In this document: one piece after another, positions 10,083 through 18,785 of the stretch
Numbering within the stretch: position 1 is the stretch's first letter
Layout of the letters: the number at the start of each line of letters is the position of its first letter
Source of the DNA: Bosea sp. PAMC 26642
GTDB taxonomy: Bacteria; Pseudomonadota; Alphaproteobacteria; Rhizobiales; Beijerinckiaceae
Assembly (NCBI RefSeq): GCF_001562255.1
Contig: NZ_CP014301.1
Coordinates: 5,115,501 to 5,179,500 of the forward strand
Direction of reading: 5' to 3'
DNA length: 64,000 nucleotides
Position numbers and translations under genes: made by a program
Notes under the pieces: generated by a model
Database searches by the model: none
Seen by the model: only the letters and a program-made list of their open reading frames with translations
What the model was told of the DNA's origin: nothing

Positions 10083-10696
10083 AAGGCGGACCCAGCTGGG
10101 ACGAGCGTCGTCGAAGCGGCGAAGCGGCATCAGAACCCGACGACCGCCGAACTGGCTCGCGCGGCCTTCGGCCTGGACACGCCCACGGTGAATGCGGCCC
10201 TGACGTCGCCGCGGGTCTTCGTCGCGGGAGCCGACCGTCTTCTCGCGGCGACCAATGCACTGGCGCCCAGCAGGGACAGTGACGACTACCCCGCCGGGGT
10301 TCACTGGCTCGAACGTGGGAAAACGCTGGCTGACTACGTCACCGATCACCTCGACCTAGAGTACCGACTCGATTCTGTCCGGCACCATCTGCGCTGGGCC
10401 GACAACTTCGCAGCACTGCATGAGAATGGCGAGCTCAGCCCGGCCCATCGCGACAGGCTCGGCCGGGCTCAGGCCGGCGCGACGATCCTGGCTCTCGCCG
10501 ATCTCGCCAGGATCGGGCTCTGGCCAAGCCGTGGTCCCGAGGACCATCAGGTCAAGACCCAGGCGCGCGAGCTGATGCGGACGAGGCAGGATCCGCAGCA
10601 GCATAAGGCCATCGTCGAACTCGCCTTCGCGATCGGGAAAAGATGCAGTCGAGCTTTGGCGCGCTCACCGCGCGCCTGGGCGAGACCGAAATCTGA
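10083..10696 (+). pseudogene. Hypothetical gene, truncated at the 5' end and frameshifted near its 3' end
   Basis: The frame is open from 10047 without a good start and gives coherent protein from about KADPAGTSVVEAAKRHQ through LWPSRGPEDHQVKTQARELM. At 10635-10643 (GGGAAAAGATG) it loses sense, but one frame over the sequence MQSSFGALTARLGETEI ends at a natural TGA (10694). Adding one A to the A-run would rejoin them. The ALWPSR-type segment is also in the next gene, so the two are probably related. A GTG at 10188 could start a shortened product. Function unknown. Confidence 0.5.
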
Positions 10697-11061
10697 CGGG
10701 CTCCGGGGAGGGCATGGGCGACCCGGTAGCCAACAACACGGCGCCAGGACGCGCCCAGGAAGGACAGATCGGGTCAGGAGCTCGCAGGAAGGCTCCCTGC
10801 GCACATCCGGTCCAAATCGGTGGCTTCCGCCGCGGGCCAAGAAGGCCGGGTTGGCTGCAAGGAGGATCCAGGACGGCACTCCCACCACATTCATGGGCGA
10901 GGCCGAGCCAGGACGGCAACAACACGGCAGTAACACGACGCGAGGACGGTCAGAGCCGCGTCAGACGAGATGAAGGCGCTCCTCAGGGGCGCCTTTGTTC
11001 ACGTCCCGGGAGAATGGGCAGGCAGCAGCACCATGGCTGTAACCCCACACGAAAGATCCAC
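10697..11061. other. Intergenic stretch with no supported gene
   Basis: About 365 bp between two related hypothetical genes. Open frames here are Arg/Gly/Pro-rich and unconvincing. A short inverted repeat (GGCGCTCCTCAGGGGCGCC, 10976-10994) and two similar CAACAACACGGC segments (10731 and 10917) are the only structure I see. Confidence 0.4.
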
Positions 11062-12012
11062 ATGACTGACGAAACGCATTCTGTTCCTCTCGAAGAGGAG
11101 CCTCTCGCCCAGGACGCCCGCCCGATCACGCAGCCGCTCGGAGCGCTCGTGGCGATCCTCCCGCAGGACCCGCTGATCAGCGACCTGATCGCGCTGCGTC
11201 GCGCGAAACCGGATCTGGCCGAGGCCGCTCGGTCCGCAACCTTCTTCGAGGCGATGCTCCGGGTGCGCCCGCACGGCGTCGGCTTCGGGCGGCTCTCCGG
11301 GTTGGCCCAGGCCGGCCTGCAGCTGCTGGCCGCGGCCGACGAGGCGATCGTCGCGATTTGGCCGGTTGACGACAGTGAGGTCGCCAAAGCGAAACTCTCG
11401 CTTCACCCCGATCCCAAAACCCAGCGCCACCTGCGTGGTGACCGTCATCTGCGGGTCGTACTCGCCGCCCTTCATCCGGGCTATCTGCGCGTCGCGGCGC
11501 CGGCGACGCCGACACCGGATGATCGCGCGCTGGCGTCCTGGCCTGTCCGACATGACGTCCGCGCCGAGGACAACGTGATGCTGCGGGATGGCGACACCTA
11601 CGGCGAGGCCGAGTGCCAGCGCCTGGCGATGTTTGCGCTCAATGGTCCCTCGGTGGCGCCACTGATCGCGCGCGCCCGCGAGCTGCTGGTGGCGTCCGAC
11701 CAGCTCCGGGTGCAGGCGATGCGGCTGGGGCCGGATGCTTCCGAACTGCGGCTGGCGTCCGAGGGCGCTCTAATCTCGGCCTATTCGCTCCTCGCGCAGG
11801 CCGCCCTCTGGCCGAGCCGGGATGATCGGGACGACATCGCCGCCAAGGTCGAGCTGATCACGCTGGTCAACGACCGCGTCAGCAGCGCCGATCCGACCCA
11901 CATGATCGCCGCCGTCATGCTCGCTTATGAGCGTTCACGTGAGGCGGTCCGGCTGGGCAGCGCGCCCTTCCGCTGGCGGCATCCGAACATCGCGTGGAGC
12001 GACATCGTCTGA
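11062..12012 (+). CDS. Hypothetical protein upstream of AAA+ ATPase
   Basis: Soluble protein of 316 residues starting MTDETHSVPLEEEP. No domain recognised. The C-terminal part (SLLAQAALWPSRDDRDDIAAK) resembles the LADLARIGLWPSRGPEDHQVK segment of the damaged gene just upstream, which suggests tandem paralogues. It is followed by an AAA+ ATPase and another hypothetical gene on the same strand with gaps of 170 and 50 bp, so the set may be one functional unit. Confidence 0.65.
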   Translation: MTDETHSVPLEEEPLAQDARPITQPLGALVAILPQDPLISDLIALRRAKPDLAEAARSATFFEAMLRVRPHGVGFGRLSGLAQAGLQLLAAADEAIVAIWPVDDSEVAKAKLSLHPDPKTQRHLRGDRHLRVVLAALHPGYLRVAAPATPTPDDRALASWPVRHDVRAEDNVMLRDGDTYGEAECQRLAMFALNGPSVAPLIARARELLVASDQLRVQAMRLGPDASELRLASEGALISAYSLLAQAALWPSRDDRDDIAAKVELITLVNDRVSSADPTHMIAAVMLAYERSREAVRLGSAPFRWRHPNIAWSDIV

Positions 12013-12183
12013 ACCTCGTTCATCCCACTATCAACGTCGCTCATCAACGATGAGCGACGTTCACGGCCTCATGACAGGCGGCGCCGCGCGGTGCCGCCTG
12101 TTCGCGTTGAACCGGGTTCACGGAGGGTCGGACCGACCACCCCGTCGAACGCTCAGGGTCGGTGGAATAGCGAAACCAGCTCG

Positions 12184-13476
12184 ATGACCAAGGACACCTA
12201 CGACTTCGCGTTCGCGGACCAAGCGCTCAAGGCGCGTGTCGTGCGGGCGAAGCGCACAGCCTCCCGAAAGACCACCACCGAGGAAAAGCCGACGGCCGAT
12301 GCTGACGTCCCGATCACGGAAACGTCGCCTGGACGCATCGACGACAGCGCCACGATGATGGCGGTCTACGACCACGCCGCGGTCGAACGCCAGATCGAAC
12401 TCCTGATCGGCAGGCCGTATTATGGCGACAGGGAAGAGTATCTCGGCTCCCCGCTGCCGACACTGAACGAGTCTGACCAGTCCCGACTCGATTGCCTGAT
12501 CGGTCTCCACCACGATCCGCGTGACGGACGCCGCGAACTGCTGTTTGGAAGCGACGAGCATATCGCCAACCTCGCGCGGGCCCGCAGACTCTGTCCGGGC
12601 TTCGAGGGGATCATCGACCTGATCAGCCGCGCCGTTCACCTCGCGATCCGCACCGGCACGCCGCTGTTCGTGCCGCCGCTCTTGCTGGTCGGACCGCCCG
12701 GCACCGGCAAGACCCATGCAAGCCGGCAGATCGCCAGCGCGCTTCGAACCGACATCCATTCTGTCAGCTGTGCCACTAACAGTGACGCCCAGGCGCTCGT
12801 GGTTGGGCACCCGAGCTCGTGGAAGGCCGCCCGCATGGGCGTGCTGACCGAGGCGATGGCATCGGGATCGTCTGCCCAGCCCGTCATCGTGTTCGACGAG
12901 GTCGACAAGCTGGTGACCCACTCGTCCGAGAAGCCCTACCACACGCTTTTGACGGTGCTCGAGCGCGAGAACAGCAGCGCCCTCGTCGACGAGTTCGTCC
13001 GCGTGTCGTTCGACCTCTCGGGCGCGATCGTCATCGCGACGGCCAACGACATCGAGGCGCTGCCCGCCTTCATCATCGACCGCTTCACGACCTTCGCGAT
13101 CGATCCCCCCGTCGGAAAAGCGCTTCTGTCGGTCACGCGACTGGTCGCCGAGGACGTCGTTGCCGAACTGCGAGATGCCGTGGCGATGCCGGCCGATGAC
13201 GTCCTCCTGCGGGCCGCGCGGCACAACCCGCGTCGCCTCGGCAAACTGTTGCGGCTGGCCTTCGGCTTCGCCGCATCGCAGGAGCGCGACGCCCTGACCA
13301 TCGGCGACATCGAAGCCGCCGAGGCGCTCGCCATCGGCACGGCGCAAAGCCGACCGATCGGGTTCATCCATCCCATGGCGGATACAGGTGATCGCGGGCG
13401 CGAGGGGAAGGCAGAACTCCATCGCGGGCGCGACGGTCGTCAGAAGGCGGGGAAGGAGCATGAAAGTGAGGGCTGA
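12184..13476 (+). CDS. AAA+ ATPase
   Basis: ATPase of 430 residues. Walker A is GPPGTGKT (about residue 170), Walker B VIVFDEVDK (about 238), followed by sensor/arginine-finger sequence ATANDIEALPAFIIDRF and a small helical lid domain. The core looks like the ATPase part of Lon- or ClpX-type remodellers, but there is no protease domain. The N-terminal 60 residues are Lys/Arg-rich and probably disordered. The last ~35 residues are highly charged and low in complexity. Partners are probably the flanking hypothetical proteins. The substrate is unknown. Confidence 0.78.
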   Translation: MTKDTYDFAFADQALKARVVRAKRTASRKTTTEEKPTADADVPITETSPGRIDDSATMMAVYDHAAVERQIELLIGRPYYGDREEYLGSPLPTLNESDQSRLDCLIGLHHDPRDGRRELLFGSDEHIANLARARRLCPGFEGIIDLISRAVHLAIRTGTPLFVPPLLLVGPPGTGKTHASRQIASALRTDIHSVSCATNSDAQALVVGHPSSWKAARMGVLTEAMASGSSAQPVIVFDEVDKLVTHSSEKPYHTLLTVLERENSSALVDEFVRVSFDLSGAIVIATANDIEALPAFIIDRFTTFAIDPPVGKALLSVTRLVAEDVVAELRDAVAMPADDVLLRAARHNPRRLGKLLRLAFGFAASQERDALTIGDIEAAEALAIGTAQSRPIGFIHPMADTGDRGREGKAELHRGRDGRQKAGKEHESEG

Positions 13477-13526
13477 AGGGGAATACCCCCCTGAAAGCCG
13501 CTCGACGACCTAACCGAGACCGAACA

Positions 13527-14423
13527 ATGACCACCAAATCGATCACACCACCCGCCGGCACCGGTGCCGGCCTCATCCCGCAGAGCCCCCAGACCTCGAC
13601 GAAGCAGCCCGGAGTCCCGCTGCTGCCGCCCGGAAGCGCAGGCGCGGTCACGCGCTGGTGGCCGGTGCGCTGGCCGCGGGTCGGCGGCGTCGCGCTCCTG
13701 CCGCTGTCGGCTGCTGCCTTCACCAGCGAGGCCTTCCAGAACGCCTATGTCCCCGGCACGCTGGCTTACATCTACTGCGCCGGCTGCGGCGAGGATCACC
13801 GGATGCCGCAGGTCGCCACCGGCCTGCTCGGCGTCGCCAAGCGCCTCTTCGCCGCGATCCACAAGGTATCGGTGACGTCGCAGGTCAAGCTCACCAACCG
13901 TGTGCGCGAGCTCAACCGGGATCGCTATGGCAGCATCACCATCAGCGCCGACGGGCACCTCTGCTGCGATCGCGGCTTCGACAACTGGATGCTGCAGCAC
14001 ATCCTGCCCGAGGGGATGCCGCTGCCTGGCTCGCCGGTGTCGATCAGCGACCGCTGCCTCCCGGTCCGGCTGCCGCTGGGGCTCTCGCGGGACGAGTTCG
14101 AGGAGCGGCTGCACCAGCGGATGCACCATGCCTCCCTCAATGCCTGGCTGAAGACGCCCGAAGCGCGGCGCCACTGCGCCCAGATCGGCTACGCCCCGGC
14201 CGAGTTCACCCGGCAGACGGCCTACGGCTTCGGCGATAGCGTGCGCTTCAGCGAGGCCAAGGAGTTCTACTTCTTCCGCCCGAAATCCGATGACGCGGAC
14301 CGCCTCATCCGGATCGCCGAGGCCATCATCCACGACTGGGTCACCAATCCGGCGTCGCGGCGCAAGCTCGTCAGCTACAAGTCGCTCGGCCAAGGCTACG
14401 TCAAAGCGCTTCCGGCGGTCTAA
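13527..14423 (+). CDS. Hypothetical protein with CxxC motif, downstream of AAA+ ATPase
   Basis: Protein of 298 residues starting MTTKSITPPAGTG, with a Pro/Gly-rich first 55 residues and then a folded region. YCAGCGEDH (about residue 86) could bind metal. No family recognised. It follows the ATPase by 50 bp in the same direction and converges on the integrase gene. Confidence 0.62.
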   Translation: MTTKSITPPAGTGAGLIPQSPQTSTKQPGVPLLPPGSAGAVTRWWPVRWPRVGGVALLPLSAAAFTSEAFQNAYVPGTLAYIYCAGCGEDHRMPQVATGLLGVAKRLFAAIHKVSVTSQVKLTNRVRELNRDRYGSITISADGHLCCDRGFDNWMLQHILPEGMPLPGSPVSISDRCLPVRLPLGLSRDEFEERLHQRMHHASLNAWLKTPEARRHCAQIGYAPAEFTRQTAYGFGDSVRFSEAKEFYFFRPKSDDADRLIRIAEAIIHDWVTNPASRRKLVSYKSLGQGYVKALPAV

Positions 14424-14454
14424 GTCCGATGTGACACGCCATCCCCGAGTAGGG

Positions 14455-14496
14455 CCGGCGGACTGATCGCCGAGCAAATCGAGCGAGGTCCGCCGG
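14455..14496. terminator. Possible bidirectional hairpin between convergent genes
   Basis: A perfect 9-bp inverted repeat, CCGGCGGAC and GTCCGCCGG, separated by 24 nt, lies between the convergent hypothetical and integrase genes. There is no T-run, so an intrinsic terminator is only possible. Confidence 0.3.
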
Positions 14497-14506
14497 TGGC
14501 GCAACC

Positions 14507-16216
14507 TCAGCTCTTGCTGATGACGTAGCGTGGGTACCGGTCCATCCTCACCTTCAAGGCGGACATCCGCCCACGGAAATATCCGTCCGAGACGTCCTTG
14601 CCGTGGTTGTGGCCGGTGATCGCGTTGCTGAAGCGCTTCGAGATGTTGGCTTCCTCGGCACGGGTCACGAAGGTGTGTCGCCAGCCGTGGTTGGGGCTGA
14701 CGCCGTCCTCGAGGGTGACCTGCTCCTGGACCCATTCTGCCAGCTCGCTGGCGCGCTGCTCCTGCTGGCTGCGCGTCGCGCCCTCCTTCTGAGGAACGTC
14801 GCCGACGAACAGGAAGCCGGCTGGAGCCCTTTCCCAAAAGCTCAAAAGGCCCTCGTCGACCAGCGCAGGGTGCAAAGGTACCTTGCGAGCGACATTCGTC
14901 TTCGTCGTCGGGAAGTGGATCACCCAGATGCCGGCTTCTTGCCGAATGTCGTGGCGGCTGAGCCAGCAGACCTCCTGGATACGGGCGCCGGTGTAGGCGC
15001 AAATCCATGGCGCCCACCGGCGCGAGGCGGAAGCGCGCGGGTAGCGCCGGCTCGGCCTGGCATTCCGCGCGGCGATCAGGATCGCGGAGACCTCGTGATC
15101 TTCGAAATGCTTCTCCCTGGTCGTCGTCTTTCGATCCACGTCGAGCTTGATACCCCTGGCGGGGTTCTCATCACGCTTGCGGCCACCCTGTCGCGTCGTC
15201 GCCCACGCAAAGATCGAGGAAACGGCGACGAGGTCGTTACGGTTGATCGTCCGCGGGGCGATACCGTCGACATCCCTGCGATGGTTCGCCCAAGCGAAGA
15301 TGTCGTCGCCGCTGACCAGTCTCCAATCCTTGCCCTTCCAGAACCGATCGAGCGACTCGAGCGATGGGCCATACCGGCGCAGTGTGCTCGCCGCCTTCTT
15401 GTCGGTCTGATAGGCGCACCAGCGCTTGTAGAGATCTGCGATGGACTCGAGCTCGCGGTCGCCTTTCGGCCCCGAAGCTTGCACGGGTGTGACGGGCGCC
15501 TTCCACGCCGGCAGGTTCTTGCCGATCTCGTCGGAATGATCGGCGCTGGCCAGGCGGCGCATGGCGAGATCGCCGAACGCCTCGGCGATGTTGACGAGCT
15601 CCTTGGCCACCCGTCGGATCGACGTCTCGTCGACCTGCATCTGCTTTTCGGCCACGAGCTGGCGCGCGTCCTCGCCGAAGGCAGCCTCGACGATCTCCTC
15701 CCGCGACAGGACGCCATCGCCATGGCGCAACGCATAGGCATGCAGCGCCAAGGGATACTGCATCTCGATCGACGCCATGCGTTCGGCGAGCTTGGGATCA
15801 TCGACGCCATGGTCGAGATGCCACTGCGTCGCCTCGTCGTATTCCTGGACGAAGGCCTCGATCCGGTCGTTGAAATCGTAGTCGCTCTCGAGCTGCGTGA
15901 CGGCGTCCCGATAGCTTTCGCCGGCCAGCGCCTTCACCTCGTCAGGCTTGAGGGCGAGGGGAGCGATACGCAGCGAATCCCAATACGCGGCCAGCCGACC
16001 GAGCGCGGTCTGAAAGCGCTCCTTGGCCTCTCTCGCGCTCTTGGTGCGCAGCGAGACATAGACCTTGTCGGAGACGGTGACGGTGACCGATTCGCCGGCG
16101 ATCGGCAGGGTCACGGCGCGGCCGCGCGCGACCTCGCGCAGCTCGTTCGGCACCCGAACGTTGAGGTAGTAGGATCCCGACTTGGTAGCGAAGGGACGGG
16201 GCATCGCAAGGGCCAT
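14507..16216 (-). CDS. Tyrosine site-specific integrase with DUF6538 N-terminus
   Basis: Recombinase of 569 residues. The start at 16216 gives MALAMPRPFATKSGSYYLN, the DUF6538 opening found in many alphaproteobacterial integrases; an upstream ATG at 16315 would run through the attachment repeat. The catalytic domain has Arg in TGARIQEV, a beta-hairpin Lys (TKTNVARKVPLH), HGWRHTF (HxxR), and TGHNHG with Tyr in DGYFRG. The gene start is 80 bp from a 17-bp copy of the tRNA-Leu 3' end, as expected for the integrase of an element using that site. It lies outside the 16.3-43.1 kb repeat-bounded interval, so it probably belongs to a second, left-hand element. Confidence 0.88.
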   Translation of the reverse strand: MALAMPRPFATKSGSYYLNVRVPNELREVARGRAVTLPIAGESVTVTVSDKVYVSLRTKSAREAKERFQTALGRLAAYWDSLRIAPLALKPDEVKALAGESYRDAVTQLESDYDFNDRIEAFVQEYDEATQWHLDHGVDDPKLAERMASIEMQYPLALHAYALRHGDGVLSREEIVEAAFGEDARQLVAEKQMQVDETSIRRVAKELVNIAEAFGDLAMRRLASADHSDEIGKNLPAWKAPVTPVQASGPKGDRELESIADLYKRWCAYQTDKKAASTLRRYGPSLESLDRFWKGKDWRLVSGDDIFAWANHRRDVDGIAPRTINRNDLVAVSSIFAWATTRQGGRKRDENPARGIKLDVDRKTTTREKHFEDHEVSAILIAARNARPSRRYPRASASRRWAPWICAYTGARIQEVCWLSRHDIRQEAGIWVIHFPTTKTNVARKVPLHPALVDEGLLSFWERAPAGFLFVGDVPQKEGATRSQQEQRASELAEWVQEQVTLEDGVSPNHGWRHTFVTRAEEANISKRFSNAITGHNHGKDVSDGYFRGRMSALKVRMDRYPRYVISKS

Positions 16217-16295
16217 GTGTGAAACCGCTGTGTGAAAGCGGATAGCCGATAAGCCCTTACAAAACCGTAACTCTTTGTCCTGCTGAGGAAAAAGA

Positions 16296-16312
16296 GTGGT
16301 GCCCAGGAGAGG
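16296..16312. repeat. Left attachment-site copy (partial tRNA-Leu 3' end)
   Basis: GTGGTGCCCAGGAGAGG is identical to positions 43057-43073, where it is the 3' end of the intact tRNA-Leu(CAG) plus one base. After it the two sites diverge (CACTCAAG here, ACTCGAAC there). The direct orientation and the P4-type integrase at the other copy fit attL/attR of an integrated element. The 17-bp match is at the low end for att cores. Confidence 0.75.
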
Positions 16313-16374
16313 CACTCAAGTAATGGGCTAAGCATTTTAGATAAAACATGATTACGAATCACGTTTCAGAAAAA

Positions 16375-16393
16375 GGCCAACAATCAGGCCAAC
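16375..16393 (+). promoter_or_regulatory. Candidate integrase arm-binding pair
   Basis: GGCCAACAATCAGGCCAAC contains two CCAAC boxes exactly 12 bp apart, 63 bp inside the left attachment repeat. A near-identical 19-mer (17 of 19) lies inverted at 31605-31623, and a third 12-bp-spaced CCAAC pair lies near the right end at 42928-42944. Confidence 0.4.
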
Positions 16394-16594
16394 TTTCCCA
16401 TTTTTGGCCGCTGCCGCACGGATATGTATCCCGGCGCATATCGGACATGTTGTCGCAGCCCAAATTTGGAGCGGAAAACACGTAGGCCCCACGTTTCGCC
16501 GTTTCACCGGCGAACTCTCATTTTCATCCGCCGCTGCGACATCGTCGCCTCAACGAGAAGGCCGCATGGGAGGCTCGCAGGAAGGAAGATACGC

Positions 16595-17524
16595 TTAAGC
16601 CGCGACCTCTACCCGGTTTCTGCCGCTTTCCTTCGCCCGATACAGCGCTTTGTCAGCGCGGCGAAGCGGTGATGTCACTGATCGATCCTTCATCGTGACT
16701 GCTGTCAGCCCCACACTGGCTGTGACCCGGATGACGCCGGCGCGTGTCCGGATATTCAACTCAGCAATGCTCGACCTGAGCCGCTCGGCTACCAGCAATC
16801 CGCCGGGTTTATCGGTGCCGACGAGTAGAGCAACAAATTCCTCGCCCCCGATCCGTGCAAAGAGGTCGGTTGCTCGGAATACGCTCTTTCCGTGAGAGGC
16901 GAACATCTTGAGCACATCATCGCCAGCAATATGGCCATAGGTGTCATTAATGTTCTTGAATTTATCTAGATCAATCATCAGGAGCGACATTGATCCCCCA
17001 AACCGGCGCAGACGTTCGATTTCGAGCTTTGCATATTCTTCAAAAAAACGTCGATTAGGCAAACCTGTCAGCGGATCAGTGGAGGCTAGCTTGGCGTATT
17101 CCAGCTCTAGTAATTTGCGGTCTGAGATATCCATGTGCGAGACGACTGCACCAGTTCTTTCGCTTCTCCCTTTGATCCCTTGTCGGACAAGCGGCGTCAC
17201 TCTCGCTAGAAACCAGCGCAACGCGGTGGGAGAATGACAGGGGTATTCTAACTGAAAAACCTCTTTCCGCCCCTGAAGGACGTCTTGTAGGCCATTCGAA
17301 AATTCCGATGCCTCAGCCGAGGCTGCTCCTGCAGACTGCTGGCAAACTGACAGATAGTTGGTTCCCCGATATTCATAATCAGCGCCACCCGCGTTACCGG
17401 TACTGAACTCAGCCCAGGCGCGATTCACCCCCAGTATCTGCCCGTTCAAATCCACAACGCAGATGCTCGACGTCAGCGCGTCGACTACAGACCCTGCCAG
17501 ATCGCGTGCCATGAAGTTTTTCAT
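16595..17524 (-). CDS. PAS-GGDEF diguanylate cyclase
   Basis: Predicted c-di-GMP synthase of 309 residues from the ATG at 17524. An N-terminal PAS-like sensor (about 1-130, ending VVSHMDISDRKLLE) is followed by a GGDEF domain (about 145-305). The active-site loop is GGEEF, which is catalytically competent. RATD five residues before it is a normal inhibitory I-site. DLDKFKNINDTYGH is intact. No membrane segment. This sits just inside the left end of the island, and codon choice is less GC-rich than the core genes; it would let the element alter host c-di-GMP. Confidence 0.88.
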   Translation of the reverse strand: MKNFMARDLAGSVVDALTSSICVVDLNGQILGVNRAWAEFSTGNAGGADYEYRGTNYLSVCQQSAGAASAEASEFSNGLQDVLQGRKEVFQLEYPCHSPTALRWFLARVTPLVRQGIKGRSERTGAVVSHMDISDRKLLELEYAKLASTDPLTGLPNRRFFEEYAKLEIERLRRFGGSMSLLMIDLDKFKNINDTYGHIAGDDVLKMFASHGKSVFRATDLFARIGGEEFVALLVGTDKPGGLLVAERLRSSIAELNIRTRAGVIRVTASVGLTAVTMKDRSVTSPLRRADKALYRAKESGRNRVEVAA

Positions 17525-17780
17525 TGGGGCGGCTCCGGGAACGACCAGTCCCAAAATGGGCGTCGTATGGCCAACGACTCTGCGAGGTGTCGAGTTTCAC
17601 CCTCGTTTTATCGAGTTATCCAAACCGCCATCATTTAATTTTCTATGCTGCTGCTGACGAAGATGGTTGGCACCCCGGGTCTGCGCCGCCCTGCTGCCGC
17701 GTGCCTTCAGCGGATCGCTCTGCCATCGCTAGAATATCTGTAGGAACCAAAGCGCCGCCCCGCCCAGCGCCATCTGCTCG

Positions 17781-18104
17781 TCATGTCCGGCTTGGCCGGC
17801 AAGGCCGTTGTCGTCGGGGCTCGCCTTCGTCGTCGCACTGAGCGCCCTCATCGTCGGATGAAGGCTCCAGATCGCAATCGCCCCCGACGCCGATCAGTGA
17901 CGCGATGACCATGTCGAGCCGGGACCGAAAATGTTTGATCCCGTCCGACCGGACCGCGAGCCGCCGGGCGATCAACTCCAGCATGTCGCGCACATCGCGG
18001 CGCTCGGCCTGGCTCAGTGGCTCAAGCAGGCCGTCGAGTTCGCCGTGGACCAGCGGGCCGAGATATCGGCCGGTGCCTGCTCGTTCGAAATCAGCAAGGC
18101 TCAT
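17781..18104 (-). CDS. Hypothetical protein, last gene of small Tat-protein operon
   Basis: Protein of 107 residues whose ATG overlaps the upstream stop (ATGA). It is mostly helical, with an acidic then basic tail (SSDDEGAQCDDEGEPRRQRP). It is coupled to two upstream small genes in the same way. No function assigned. Confidence 0.55.
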   Translation of the reverse strand: MSLADFERAGTGRYLGPLVHGELDGLLEPLSQAERRDVRDMLELIARRLAVRSDGIKHFRSRLDMVIASLIGVGGDCDLEPSSDDEGAQCDDEGEPRRQRPCRPSRT

Positions 18105-18277
18105 GACCGGCGCTCCAGCGGAATGACGCGTCGGCCGATCAGCAATTCGCCATCGGCATAGACGACGGGCAGATGGCCGTAGAAGCCGAAGGTCGGGAGC
18201 GTCACCGGCTTGACGCGGTAGGTGGTTCGGGCTGGTCGGGTCTTGCCCTGGCGAGCCGTGATGCGAACCGGGCTCAT
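18101..18277 (-). CDS. Small hypothetical protein (58 residues)
   Basis: MSPVRITARQGKTRPARTTY opens a 58-residue basic protein ending GRRVIPLERRS. Both ends overlap neighbours by ATGA, which strongly supports it as a real coupled gene of the operon. No family recognised. Confidence 0.55.
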   Translation of the reverse strand: MSPVRITARQGKTRPARTTYRVKPVTLPTFGFYGHLPVVYADGELLIGRRVIPLERRS

Positions 18278-18736
18278 GATTGCACCGCCTGCGCTGCCAT
18301 GCGCTCGATCGCCGCCGCGAGGGCGAAGGCCTCGTTGACGCCATACTCGTCCAGCTCCGGCGAGGGCTTGGCGACGATGCCGCGAAAGGGTCGGATCAAA
18401 CCGCCAGAGCATGACGCGCGCCCACAAGGCGAGCCCAGCCAGGGTGACAGGCGCCACGGCCATGATGCGGCTAGCCGCCACTTCGGTTCGGGGCCAAAAC
18501 GTATCGCATTCCTCGCTGAGGGCGCGGGCTTCGTCTGATCCTTCGGCCGTCGCTCGGAAGCGCGACCATAGCGAATCCGCTTCGCTGATGATGCGATCGA
18601 ACTCGGCGCCGAGGCTAAGCAGTTCCGCGTCGGGCGAGGTCGCGGCAAAGGCCGGCGGGCCGCACCGTGCGGCCAGCACAGAGGCGGCCGTGGCGGTGCC
18701 GGCAATGAAAGCGCGGCGGGTCGAGGCTCTAGGCAT
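18274..18736 (-). pseudogene. Tat-signal hypothetical protein with a frameshift
   Basis: The start at 18736 gives a twin-arginine signal (STRRAFIAGTATAASVLAAR) and a helical mature part up to about VTLAGLALWARVML. Near 18400-18415 sense moves to the next frame, which continues SPELDEYGVNEAFALAAAIE and ends at a TGA overlapping the next gene's ATG. Removing one base (or adding two) restores one protein of about 153 residues. The VTLAGLA segment resembles VPTTLAGIRTLAEL in the neighbouring Tat protein, so the two are probably paralogues. Confidence 0.6.
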
Positions 18737-18785
18737 CGTAGAGCACTCCTCTATGAAGGGATGGGTCGGAGGGTCAGGCGGCGGC

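Noticed and set aside
12118..13461. Minus-strand open frame (447 codons) opposite the AAA+ gene
   Set aside because: The plus strand carries Walker motifs; the antisense has only His/Asp/Arg-rich composition.
14603..16222. Long plus-strand open frame (539 codons) opposite the DUF6538 integrase
   Set aside because: Antisense of a gene with complete catalytic residues; no ribosome site or domain.
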